From the NCBI GenBank assembly GCA_040954595.2, contig CM082592.2, positions 372,001 through 436,000 of the forward strand: a stretch of 64,000 bases of DNA, read 5' to 3'. The stretch is from Balanoglossus misakiensis. Lineage: Eukaryota; Hemichordata. Shown one piece after another: positions 47,757-60,100 of the stretch (its first letter is position 1; each line of letters begins with the position of its first letter). A program made the translations under genes and the position numbers. The notes beneath the pieces were generated by a model. It was not told the DNA's origin. It saw nothing but the letters and a program-made list of their open reading frames with translations, and searched no databases.

Positions 47757-48070
47757 TACATTATATGCGGTACGCCGATGTCAGCATACCCGGCAGTACT
47801 GCAGGCCGTGCCCCCAACTAACGTCGGTGTTTGAAACGCCCTGGTTAAATTCGAGCTTTCTCTATAAATTGACAGGTAATAATGCAGTCCTACCCGAACA
47901 AATGTCGAGTGTTGACCCGCTGTGACAGCACCATTTTTACGTATAATGGAAATTTCATACATCATCAGATATCCAAATATGAAAAAATTAATTAGAAAAA
48001 TTAATAAGATGATTGTCCAAAATTAGCTGATATCTGATAAATGTAGTATTGAACCGTTCTGTCCCCCCCC
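47757..48070 (+). repeat. 314-bp remnant satellite unit
   Basis: Landmark-to-landmark distance is only 314 bp. After CGCTGTGAC (about 47926) the sequence jumps to AGCACCATTTTTACG in the AT-rich half. All 81-bp modules and most AT monomers are missing. Confidence 0.9.
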
Positions 48071-50121
48071 TACATTACTTGCGGTACGCCGATGTCAGCT
48101 TACCCGGCAGTACTGCAGGCCGTGCCCCCAACTAACGTCGGTGTTTGAAACGCCCTGGTTAAATTCGAGCTTTCTCTATAAATTGACAGGTAATAATGCA
48201 GTCCTACCCGAACAAATGTCGAGTGTTGACCCGCTGTGACTTTCCCTCTTCGGTTTGCCCGACTTAGCCAACGTCTTTGTACTAGAGTGTCGGGTCTTTT
48301 GCAGAGCCAGGCCGAAGGAAATCCGACTTGATCACCGTTGCTAACGAACGCTAGTGTCTGTCATGGTGTGCCGGGGTTTTAGTCGAGCCAGGCCGTAGGA
48401 GATCTGACTTGATCATCGTGGTCAATGTACGCGTGTTTCCGCTCTAAAGTGCCGGGGCTTCAGCTAAACCAGGCCGTAGGAAATCCGACGTAATCACCGT
48501 TGATAACTTACGCCAGTCTGTGTCATATAGAGCCGGTGCACCAGCCGAGTCACGCCGTAGGAAATCTGACTTGATCAACGTGATCAATGTACGCCTGTTT
48601 CTGCTCTAGAGTGCCGGGGCTTCAGCTGAGCCAGGCCGTAGGAAACCCGACGTGATTACCGTTGTTAACTTACGCCAGTTTGTGTCCTATATATAGTGCC
48701 GGGGCATCAGCCGTGCCAGGCCGAAGGAAATGTGAGTAGATCAACGTGGTCTCTGTACGCGTGTTTCTGCTCAATAGTGCCAGGGCTTTAGCCAAGCCAT
48801 GCCGTAGGAAATCTGACTTGATCAACGTTGCTTACAAACGCTAGTGTCTGTCATAGTGTGCCGGGGTTTTAGTCGAGCCAAGCCGTAGGAGATCAGACTT
48901 GATCAACGTGCTCTCTGTACGCGTGTTTCTGCTCTAGAGTGCCTGGGCTTTATCCAAGCCATGCCGTAGAAAATCTGACTTGATCACCGTTGCTAACGTA
49001 CGCTAGTGTCTGTCATATTGTGACGGAGATTTAGCCGAGCCAGGCCGTAGAAAAATCGACTTGTTCAACGTTACCAGTGTGCAACTGTTTCTGCTCTAGA
49101 GTGTCAGGGTTTTAGCCGACTTATGCTGTAGGAAATCTGAGTTGATGAACGGGAATTCAATGTTAGAAAACCCGTGTGGAAAGTATCTCTACCCGTTTGA
49201 AACTAAGAAAAGAATTTATTCTTATTTATTTCGTAAACAAGACAATTTTTCGAAAAAAAGTCGAAGATGGTAATTTTGTCTTGGATGATTCAAATTATAC
49301 CGCCTTTTCTGGAATTTACAGCACTTTTTACAAGAGAAGGACACTTCATGCTCCATAATATTTCCGAAAATGAAGAAAAGAGTTAATTTTTTATGATTTT
49401 TTAAAAATTTTCCATTTTTGTCAAAATATGGCCAAAATGGCTATTTTTTCTTGAATTCCGTCAATATCTCTGCATTTTTGGAGTGGTCGAAAGTCTTAAC
49501 ATACAATCAACATGTCATATATGATCAGGGCACCAAATTCGAAGAACAAAGGTTTTTTTATTTTTTTTTCTAAAAATGACATTTTCAAGGAAAATTTGTT
49601 AAAACGCAATTTTGTCTGCAGTGAGCCAAATTAGACGGTCTTTTGTGGAATTTGTATAGATATATACATACGAAGAGCATTCTATACTCCATCAGATTTC
49701 CGAAAATGTAGAAAACAGGTATTTTTTGTAATTTTCAAAAATTTACCATTTTGACCAAATTGTGGCTAAAATTGTTATTTTCGTGTTGAATGCCGCCAGT
49801 GTCACTGCTTTTAAAAGTCATAAAAACTTTTAACATACAAGCAATTTTTTATATATAATCAGGTCACCGAATTAATAAAATAAAGAATGTTTTGCCTAAA
49901 AATGACCTTTTTGGTGCAAAAACGAATAAAACGCAATTTTGTATTAAATCAGCTCATTCAGAGTGCATTTTTTATAATCAGCACCATTTTAACATTTAAT
50001 GGAAATTTCATACATCATCAGATATCCAAATATGAAAAAATGATTTAGATTTTAGATGATTGTCCAAAATTAGCTGATATCTAATAAATGTAGTATTGAA
50101 CCATTCTGTTTCCCCCCCCCC

Positions 50122-51683
50122 TACATTATATGCGGTACGCCGATGTCAGCTTACCCGGCAGTACTGCAGGCCGTGCCCACAACTAACGTCGGTGTTTGAA
50201 ACGCCCTGGTTAAATTCGAGCTTTCTCTATAAATTGACAGGTAATAATGCAGTCCTACCCGAACAAATGTCGAGTGTTGACCCGCTGTGACTTTCCCTCT
50301 TCGGTTTGCCCGACTTAGCCAACGTCTTTGTACTAGAGTGTCGGGTCTTTTGCAGAGCCAGGCCGAAGGAAATCCGACTTGATCACCGTTGCTAACGAAC
50401 GCTAGTGTCTGTCATGGTGTACCGGGGTTTTAGTCGAGCCAGGCCGTAGGAGATCTGACTTGATCATCGTGGTCAATGTACGCGTGTTTCCGCTCTAAAG
50501 TGCCGGGGCTTCAGCTAAACCAGGCCGTAGGAAATCCGACGTAATCACCGTTGATAACTTACGCCAGTCTGTGTCATATAGAGCCGGTGCACCAGCCGAG
50601 TCACGCCGTAGGAAATCTGACTTGATCAACGTGATCAATGTACGCCTGTTTCTGCTCTAGAGTGTCAGGGTTTTAGCCGACTTATGCTGTAGGAAATCGG
50701 AGTTGATGAACGGGAATTCAATGTTAGAAAACCCGTGTGGAAAGTATCTCTACCCGTTTGAAACTAAGAAAAGAATTTATTCTTATTTATTTCGTAAACA
50801 AGACAATTTTTCGAAAAAAAGTCGAAGATGGTAATTTTGTCTTGGGTGATTCAAATTATACCGCCTTTTCTGGAATTTACAGCACTTTTTACAAGAGAAG
50901 GACACTTCATGCTCCATAATATTTCCGAAAATGAAGGAAAGAGTTAATTTTTTATGATTTTTTAAAAATTTTCCATTTTTGTCAAAATATGGCCAAAATG
51001 GCTATTTTTTCTTGAATTCCGTCAATATCTCTGCATTTTTGGAGTGGTCGAAAGTCTTAACATACAATCAACATGTCATATATGATCAGGGCACCAAATT
51101 CGAAGAGCAAAGGTTTTTTTATTTTTTTTTCTAAAAATGACATTTTCAAGGAAAATTTGTTAAAACGCAATTTTGTCTGCAGTGAGCCAAATTAGACGGT
51201 CTTTTGTGGAATTTGTATAGATATATACATACGAAGAGCATTCTATACTCCATCAGATTTCCGAAAATGTAGAAAACAGGTATTTTTTGTAATTTTCAAA
51301 AATTTACCATTTTGACCAAATTGTGGCTAAAATTGTTATTTTCGTGTTGAATGCCGCCAGTGTCACTGCTTTTAAAAGTCATAAAAACTTTTAACATACA
51401 AGCAATTTTTTATATATAATCAGGTCACCGAATTAATGAAATAAACAATGTTTTGCCTAAAAATGACCTTTTTGGTGCAAAAACGAATAAAACGCAATTT
51501 TGTATTAAATCAGCTCATTCAGAGTGCATTTTTTATAATCAGCACCATTTTAACATTTAATGGAAATTTCATACATCATCAGATATCCAAATATGAAAAA
51601 ATGATTTAGATTTTAGATGATTGTCCAAAATTAGCTGATATCTAATAAATGTAGTATTGAACCGTTCTGTTCCCCCCCCCCCC
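50122..51683 (+). repeat. Satellite unit lacking six modules (first of pair)
   Basis: 1562 bp, 488 bp short. Module 4 is fused to the terminal module near 50660 (CTCTAGAGTGTCAGGG), removing modules 5-10. Confidence 0.9.
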
Positions 51684-53247
51684 TACATTATATGCGGTAC
51701 GCCGATGTCAGCTTACCCGGCAGTACTGCAGGCCGTGCCCCCAACTAACGTCGGTGTTTGAAACGCCCTGGTTAAATTCGAGCTTTCTCTATAAATTGAC
51801 AGGTAATAATGCAGTCCTACCCGAACAAATGTCGAGTGTTGACCCGCTGTGACTTTCCCTCTTCGGTTTGCCCGACTTAGCCAACGTCTTTGTACTAGAG
51901 TGTCGGGTCTTTTGCAGAGCCAGGCCGAAGGAAATCCGACTTGATCACCGTTGCTAACGAACGCTAGTGTCTGTCATGGTGTACCGGGGTTTTAGTCGAG
52001 CCAGGCCGTAGGAGATCTGACTTGATCATCGTGGTCAATGTACGCGTGTTTCCGCTCTAAAGTGCCGGGGCTTCAGCTAAACCAGGCCGTAGGAAATCCG
52101 ACGTAATCACCGTTGATAACTTACGCCAGTCTGTGTCATATAGAGCCGGTGCACCAGCCGAGTCACGCCGTAGGAAATCTGACTTGATCAACGTGATCAA
52201 TGTACGCCTGTTTCTGCTCTAGAGTGTCAGGGTTTTAGCCGACTTATGCTGTAGGAAATCGGAGTTGATGAACGGGAATTCAATGTTAGAAAACCCGTGT
52301 GGAAAGTATCTCTACCCGTTTGAAACTAAGAAAAGAATTTATTCTTATTTATTTCGTAAACAAGACAATTTTTCGAAAAAAAGTCGAAGATGGTAATTTT
52401 GTCTTGGGTGATTCAAATTATACCGCCTTTTCTGGAATTTACAGCACTTTTTACAAGAGAAGGACACTTCATGCTCCATAATATTTCCGAAAATGAAGGA
52501 AAGAGTTAATTTTTTATGATTTTTTAAAAATTTTCCATTTTTGTCAAAATATGGCCAAAATGGCTATTTTTTCTTGAATTCCGTCAATATCTCTGCATTT
52601 TTGGAGTGGTCGAAAGTCTTAACATACAATCAACATGTCATATATGATCAGGGCACCAAATTCGAAGAACAAAGGTTTTTTTATTTTTTTCTTCTAAAAA
52701 TGACATTTTCAAGGAAAATTTGTTAAAACGCAATTTTGTCTGCAGTGAGCCAAATTAGACGGTCTTTTGTGGAATTTGTATAGATATATACATACGAAGA
52801 GCATTCTATACTCCATCAGATTTCCGAAAATGTAGAAAACAGGTATTTTTTGTAATTTTCAAAAATTTACCATTTTGACCAAATTGTGGCTAAAATTGTT
52901 ATTTTCGTGTTGAATGCCGCCAGTGTCACTGCTTTTAAAAGTCATAAAAACTTTTAACATACAAGCAATTTTTTATATATAATCAGGTCACCGAATTAAT
53001 AAAATAAAGAATGTTTTGCCTAAAAATGACCTTTTTGGTGCAAAAACGAATAAAACGCAATTTTGTATTAAATCAGCTCATTCAGAGTGCATTTTTTATA
53101 ATCAGCACCATTTTAACATTTAATGGAAATTTCATACATCATCAGATATCCAAATATGAAAAAATGATTTAGATTTTAGATGATTGTCCAAAATTAGCTG
53201 ATATCTAATAAATGTAGTATTGAACCGTTCTGTTCCCCCCCCCCCCC
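51684..53247 (+). repeat. Satellite unit lacking six modules (second of pair)
   Basis: 1564 bp with the same fusion as its left neighbour (near 52222). It shares minor variants with it, such as AAATCGGAGTTG and AGGAAAGAG, so the two are a tandem duplication of one deleted unit. Confidence 0.9.
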
Positions 53248-55295
53248 TACATTATATGCGGTACGCCGATGTCAGCTTACCCGGCAGTACTGCAGGCCGT
53301 GCCCCCAACTAACGTCGGTGTTTGAAACGCCCTGGTTAAATTCGAGCTTTCTCTATAAATTGACAGGTAATAATGCAGTCCTACCCGAACAAATGTCGAG
53401 TGTTGACCCGCTGTGACTTTCCCTCTTCGGTTTGCCCGACTTAGCCAACGTCTTTGTACTAGAGTGTCGGGTCTTTTGCAGAGCCAGGCCGAAGGAAATC
53501 CGACTTGATCACCGTTGCTAACGAACGCTAGTGTCTGTCATGGTGTGCCGGGGTTTTAGTCGAGCCAGGCCGTAGGAGATCTGACTTGATCATCGTGGTC
53601 AATGTACGCGTGTTTCCGCTCTAAAGTGCCGGGGCTTCAGCTAAACCAGGCCGTAGGAAATCCGACGTAATCACCGTTGATAACTTACGCCAGTCTGTGT
53701 CATATAGAGCCGGTGCACCAGCCGAGTCACGCCGTAGGAAATCTGACTTGATCAACGTGATCAATGTACGCCTGTTTCTGCTCTAGAGTGCCGGGGCTTC
53801 AGCTGAGCCAGGCCGTAGGAAACCCGACGTGATTACCGTTGTTAACTTACGCCAGTCTGTGTCCTATATATAGTGCCGGGGCATCAGCCGTGCCAGGCCG
53901 AAGGAAATGTGAGTAGATCAACGTGGTCTCTGTACGCGTGTTTCTGCTCTAGAGTGCCAGGGCTTTAGCCAAGCCATGCCGTAGGAAATCTGACTTGATC
54001 AACGTTGCTAACGAACGCTAGTGTCTGTCATAGTGTGCCGGGGTTTTAGTCGAGCCAAGCCGTAGGATATCAGACTTGATCAACGTGGTCTCTGTACGCG
54101 TGTTTCTGCTCTAGAGTGCCGGGGCTTTAGCCAAGCCATGCCGTAGAAAATCTGACTTGATCACCGTTGCTAACGTACGCTAGTGTCTGTCATATTGTGA
54201 CGGAGATTTAGCCGAGCCAGGCCGTAGAATAATCGACTTGTTCAACGTTACCAGTGTGCAACTGTTTCTGCTCTAGAGTGTCAGGGTTTCAGCCGACTTA
54301 TGCTGTAGGAAATCTGAGTTGATGAACGGGAATTCATTGTTAGAAAACCCGTGTGGAAAGTATCTCTACCCGTTTCAAACTAAGAAAAGAATTTATTCTT
54401 ATTTATTTTGTAAAAAAGACAATATTTCGAAAAAAGTCGAAAATGGTAATTTTGTCTTGGGTGATTCAAATTATACCGCCTTTTCTGGAATTTGCAGCAC
54501 TTTTTACAAGAGAACGACACTTCATGATCCATAATATTTCCGAAAATGAAGAAAAGAGTTAATTTTTTATTTTTTTTTAAAATTTTCCATTTTTGTCAAA
54601 ATATGGCCAAAATGGCTATTTTTTCTTGAATTCCGTCAATATCTCTGCATTTTTGGAGTGGTCGAAAGTCTTAACATACAATCAACATGTCATATATGAT
54701 CAGGGCACCAAATTCGAAGAACAAAGGTTTTTTTATTTTTTTTTCTAAAAATGACATTTTCAAGGAAAATTTGTTAAAACGCAATTTTGTCTGCAGTGAG
54801 CCAAATTAGACGGTCTTTTGTGGAATTTGTATAGATATATACATACGAAGAGCATTCTATACTCCATCAGATTTCCGAAAATGTAGAAAACAGGTATTTT
54901 TTGTAATTTTCAAAAATTTACCATTTTGACCAAATTGTGGCTAAAATTGTTATTTTCGTGTTGAATGCCGCCAGTGTCACTGCTTTTAAAAGTCATAAAA
55001 ACTTTTAACATACAAGCAATTTTTTATATATAATCAGGTCACCGAATTAATAAAATAAAGAATGTTTTGCCTAAAAATGACCTTTTTGGTGCAAAAACGA
55101 ATAAAACGCAATTTTGTATTAAATCAGCTCATTCAGAGTGCATTTTTTATAATCAGCACCATTTTAACATTTAATGGAAATTTCATACATCATCAGATAT
55201 CCAAATATGAAAAAATGATTTAGATTTTAGATGATTGTCCAAAATTAGCTGATATCTAATAAATGTAGTATTGAACCGTTCTGTTCCCCCCCCCC

Positions 55296-57181
55296 TACAT
55301 TATATGCGGTACGCCGATGTCAGCTTACCCGGCTGTACTGCAGGCCGTGCCCCCAACTAACGTCGGTGTTTGAAACGCCCTGGTTAAATTCGGACTTTCT
55401 CTATAAATTGACAGGCAATAATGCAGTCCTACCCGAACAAATGTCGAGTGTTGACACGCTGTGACTTTCCCTCTTCGATTTGCCCGACTTAGCTGACGTC
55501 TTTGTACTAGAGTGTCGGGTCTTTTGCAGAGCCAGGCCGAAGGAAATCCGACTTGATCACCGTTGCTAACGAACGCTAGTGTCTGTCATGGTGTGCCGGG
55601 GTTTTAGTCGAGCCAGGCCGTAGGAGATCTGACTTGATCATCGTGGTCAATGTACGCGTGTTTCCGCTCTAAAGTGCCGGGGCTTCAGCTAAACCAGGCC
55701 GTAGGAAATCCGACGTAATCACCGTTGATAACTTACGCCAGTCTGTGTCATATAGAGCCGGTGCACCAGCCGAGTCACGCCGTAGGAAATCTGACTTGAT
55801 CAACGTGATCAATGTACGCCTGTTTCTGCTCTAGAGTGCCGGGGCTTCAGCTGAGCCAGGCCGTAGGAAACCCGACGTGATTACCGTTGTTAACTTACGC
55901 CAGTCTGTGTCCTATATATTGTGCCGGGGCATCAGCCGTGCCAGGCCGAAGGAAATGTGAGTAGATCAACGTGGTCTCTGTACGCGTGTTTCTGCTCTAG
56001 AGTGCCAGGGCTTTAGCCAAGCCATGCCGTAGGAAATCTGACTTGATCAACGTTGCTAACGAACGCTAGTGTCTGTCATATTGTGACGGAGATTTAGCCG
56101 AGCCAGGCCGTAGAATAATCGACTTGTTCAACGTTACCAGTGTGCAACTGTTTCTGCTCTAGAGTGTCAGGGTTTCAGCCGACTTATGCTGTAGGAAATC
56201 TGAGTTGATGAACGGGAATTCATTGTTAGAAAACCCGTGTGGAAAGTATCTCTACCCGTTTCAAACTAAGAAAAGAATTTATTCTTATTTATTTTGTAAA
56301 AAAGACAATATTTCGAAAAAAGTCGAAAATGGTAATTTTGTCTTGGGTGATTCAAATTATACCGCCTTTTCTGGAATTTGCAGCACTTTTTACAAGAGAA
56401 CGACACTTCATGATCCATAATATTTCCGAAAATGAAGAAAAGAGTTAATTTTTTATTTTTTTTTAAAATTTACCATATTTGTCAAAATATGGCCAAAATG
56501 GCTATTTTTTCTTGAATTCCGTCAGTATCTCTGCATTTTTGGAGTGGTCGAAAGTTTTAACATACAATCAACATGTCATATATGATCGGGGCACCAAATT
56601 CGAAGAACAAAGGTTTTTTTATTTTTTTTTCTAAAAATGCGTTTCAAGGAAAATTTGGTAAAACGCAATTTTGTCTGCAGTGAGCCAAATTAGACGGTCT
56701 TTTGTGGAATTTGTATCGATATATACATACGAAGAGCATTCTATACTCCATCAGATTTCCGAAAATGTAGAAAACAGGTATTTTTTGTAATTTTCAAAAA
56801 TTTACCATTTTGACCAAATTGTGGCTAAAATTGTTATTTTCGTGTTGAATGCCGCCAGTGTCACTGCTTTTAAAAGTCATAAAAACTTTTAACATACAAG
56901 CAATTTTTTATATATAATCAGGTCACCGAATTAATAAAATAAAGAATGTTTTGCCTAAAAATGACCTTTTTGGTGCAAAAACGAATAAAACGCAATTTTG
57001 TATTAAATCAGCTCATTCAGAGTGCATTTTTTATAATCAGCACCATTTTTACATATAATGGAAATTTCATACATCATCAGATATCCAAATATGAAAAAAT
57101 GATTTAGATTTTAGATGATTGTCCAAAATTAGCTGATATCTAATAAATGTAGTATTGAACCGTTCTGTTCCCCCCCCCCCC
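55296..57181 (+). repeat. Satellite unit lacking two modules
   Basis: 1886 bp, 164 bp short (2 x 82). Module 7 is fused to module 10 near 56075 (CTGTCATATTGTGACGG). Confidence 0.9.
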
Positions 57182-60100
57182 TACATTATATTCGGTACGC
57201 CGATGTCAGCTTACCCGGCAGTACTGCAGGCCGTGCCCCCAACTAACGTCGGTGTTTGAAACACCCTGGTTAAATTCGGGCTTTCTCTATAAATTGACAG
57301 GCAATAATGCAGTCCTACCCGACCAAATGTCGAGTGTTGACCCGCTGTGACTTTCCCTCTTCGGTTTGCCCGACTTAGCCAACGTCTTTGTACTAGAGTG
57401 TCGGGTCATTTGCAGAGCCAGGCCGAAGGTAATCCGACTTGATCACCGTTGCTAACGAACGCTAGTGTCTGTCATGGTGTGCCGGGGTTTTAGTCGAGCC
57501 AGGCCGTAGGAGATCTGACTTGATCATCGTTGTCAATGTACGCGTGTTTCCGCTCTAAAGCGCCGGGGCTTCAGCAAAACCCAGCCGTAGAAAATCCGAC
57601 GTAATCACCGTTCATAACTTACGCCAGTCTGTGTCATATAGAGCCGGTGCACCAGCCGAGTCACGCCGTAGGAAATCTGACTTGATCAACGTGGTCACTG
57701 TACGCCTGTTTCTGCTCTAGAGTGCCGGGGCTTCATCTGAGCCAGGCCGTAGGAAACCCGACGTGATTACCGTTGTTAACTTACGCCAGTCTGTGTCCTA
57801 TATATAGTGCCGGGGCATCAGCCGTGCCAGGCCGAAGGAAATGTGAGTAGATCAACGTGGTCTCTGTACGCGTGTTTCTGCTCTAGAGTGCCAGGGCTTT
57901 AGCCAAGCCATGCCGTAGGAAATCTGACTTGATCAACGTTGCTAATGAACGCTAGTGTCTGTCATAGTGTGCCGGGGTTTTAGTCGAGCCAAGCCGTAGG
58001 AGATCAGACTTGATCAACGTGGTCTCTGTACGCGTGTTTCTGCTCTAGAGTGCCGGAGCTTTATCCAAGCCATGCCGTAGAAAATCTGACTTGATCACCG
58101 TTGCTAACGTACGCTAGTGTCTGTCATATTGTGACGGAGATTTAGCCGAGCCAGGCCGTTGAAAAATCGACTTGTTCAACGTTACCATTTGTGCAACTGT
58201 TTCTGATCTAGAGTGTCAGGGTTTTAGCCGACTTATGCTGTAGGAAATCTGAGTTGATGAACGGGAATTCATTGTTAGAAAACCCGTGTGGAAAGTATCT
58301 CTACCCGTTGGAAACTAAGAAAAGAATTTATTCTTATTTATTTTGTAAAAAAGACAATATTTCGAAAAAAATTCGAAAATGGTAATTTTGTCTTGGGTGA
58401 TTCAAATTATACCGCCTTTTCTGGAATTTGCAGCACTTTTTACAAGAGAACGACACTTCATGCTCCATAATATTTCCGAAAATGAAGAAAAGAGTTAATT
58501 TTTTATGATTTTTTAAAAAATTACCATTTTTGTCAAAATATGGCCAAAATGGCTATTTTTTCTTGAATTCCGTCAATATCTCTGCATTTTTGGAGTGGTC
58601 GAAAGTTTTAACATACAATCAACATGTCATATATGATCAGGGCACCAAATTCGAAGAACAAAGGTTTTTTTATTTTTTTTTCTAAAAATGACATTTTCAA
58701 GGAAAATTTGGTAAAACGCAATTTTGTCTGCAGTGAGCCAAATTAGACGGTCTTTTGTGGAATTTGTATCGATATATACATGCGAAGAGCATTCTATACT
58801 CCATCAGATTTCCGAAAATGTAGAAAACATGTATTTTTTGTAATTTTCAAAAATTTACCATTTTGACCAAATTGTGGCTAAAATTGTTATTTTCGTGTTG
58901 AATGCCGCCAGTGTCACTGCTTTTAAATGTCATGAAAACTTTTAACATACAAGCAATTGTTTATATATGATCAGGTCACCGAATTAAAAAAATAAAGAAT
59001 GTTTTGCCTAAAAATGACCTTTTTGGTGCAAAAACGAATAAAACGCAATTTTGTATTAAATCAGCTCATTCAGAGTGCATTTTTTATAATCAGCACCATT
59101 TTTACATATAATGGAAATGTCATACATCATCAGATATCCAAATATGAAAAAATGATTTAGATTTTAGATGATTGTCCAAAATTAGCTGATATTTAATAAA
59201 TGTAGTATTGAACCGTTCTGTTCCCCCCCCCCCTACATTATATGAGGTACGCCGATGTCAGCTTACCAGGCAGTACTGCAGGCCGTGCCCCCAACTAACG
59301 TCGGTGTTTGAAACGCCCTGGTTAAATTCGGGCTTTCTCTATAAATTGACAGGCAATAATGCAGTCCTACCCGACCAAATGTCGAGTGTTGACCCACTGT
59401 GACTTTCCCTCTTCGGTTTGCCCGACTTAGCCAACGTCTTTGTACTAGAGTGTCGGGTCTTTTGCAGAGCCAGGCCGAAGGAAATCCGACTTGATCACCG
59501 TTGCTAACGAACGCTAGTGTCTGTCATGGTGTGCCGGGGTTTTAGTCGAGCCAGGCCGTAGGAGATCTGACTTGATCATCGTTGTAAATGTACGCGTGTT
59601 TCCGCTCTAAAGCGCCGGGGCTTCAGCTAAACCAGGCCGTAGAAAATCCGACGTAATCACCGTTCATAACTTACGCCAGTCTGTGTCATATAGAGCCGGT
59701 GCACCAGCCGAGTCACGCCGTAGGAAATCTGACTTGATCAACGTGGTCAATGTACGCCTGTTTCTGCTCTAGAGTGCCGGGGCTTCAGCTGAGCCAGGCC
59801 GTAGGAAACCCGACGTGATTACCGTTGTTAACTTACGCCAGTCTGTGTCCTATATATAGTGCCGGGGCATCAGCCAGGACAGGCCGAAGGAAATGTGAGT
59901 AGATCAACGTGGTCTCTGTACGCGTGTTTCTGCTCTAGAGTGCCAGGGCTTTAGCCAAGCCATGCCGTAGGAAATCTGACTTGATCAACGTTGCTAATGA
60001 ACGCTAGTGTCTGTCATAGTGTGCCGGGGTTTTAGTCGAGCCAAGCCGTAGGAGATCAGACTTGATCAACGTGGTCTCTGTACGCGTGTTTCTGCTCTAG

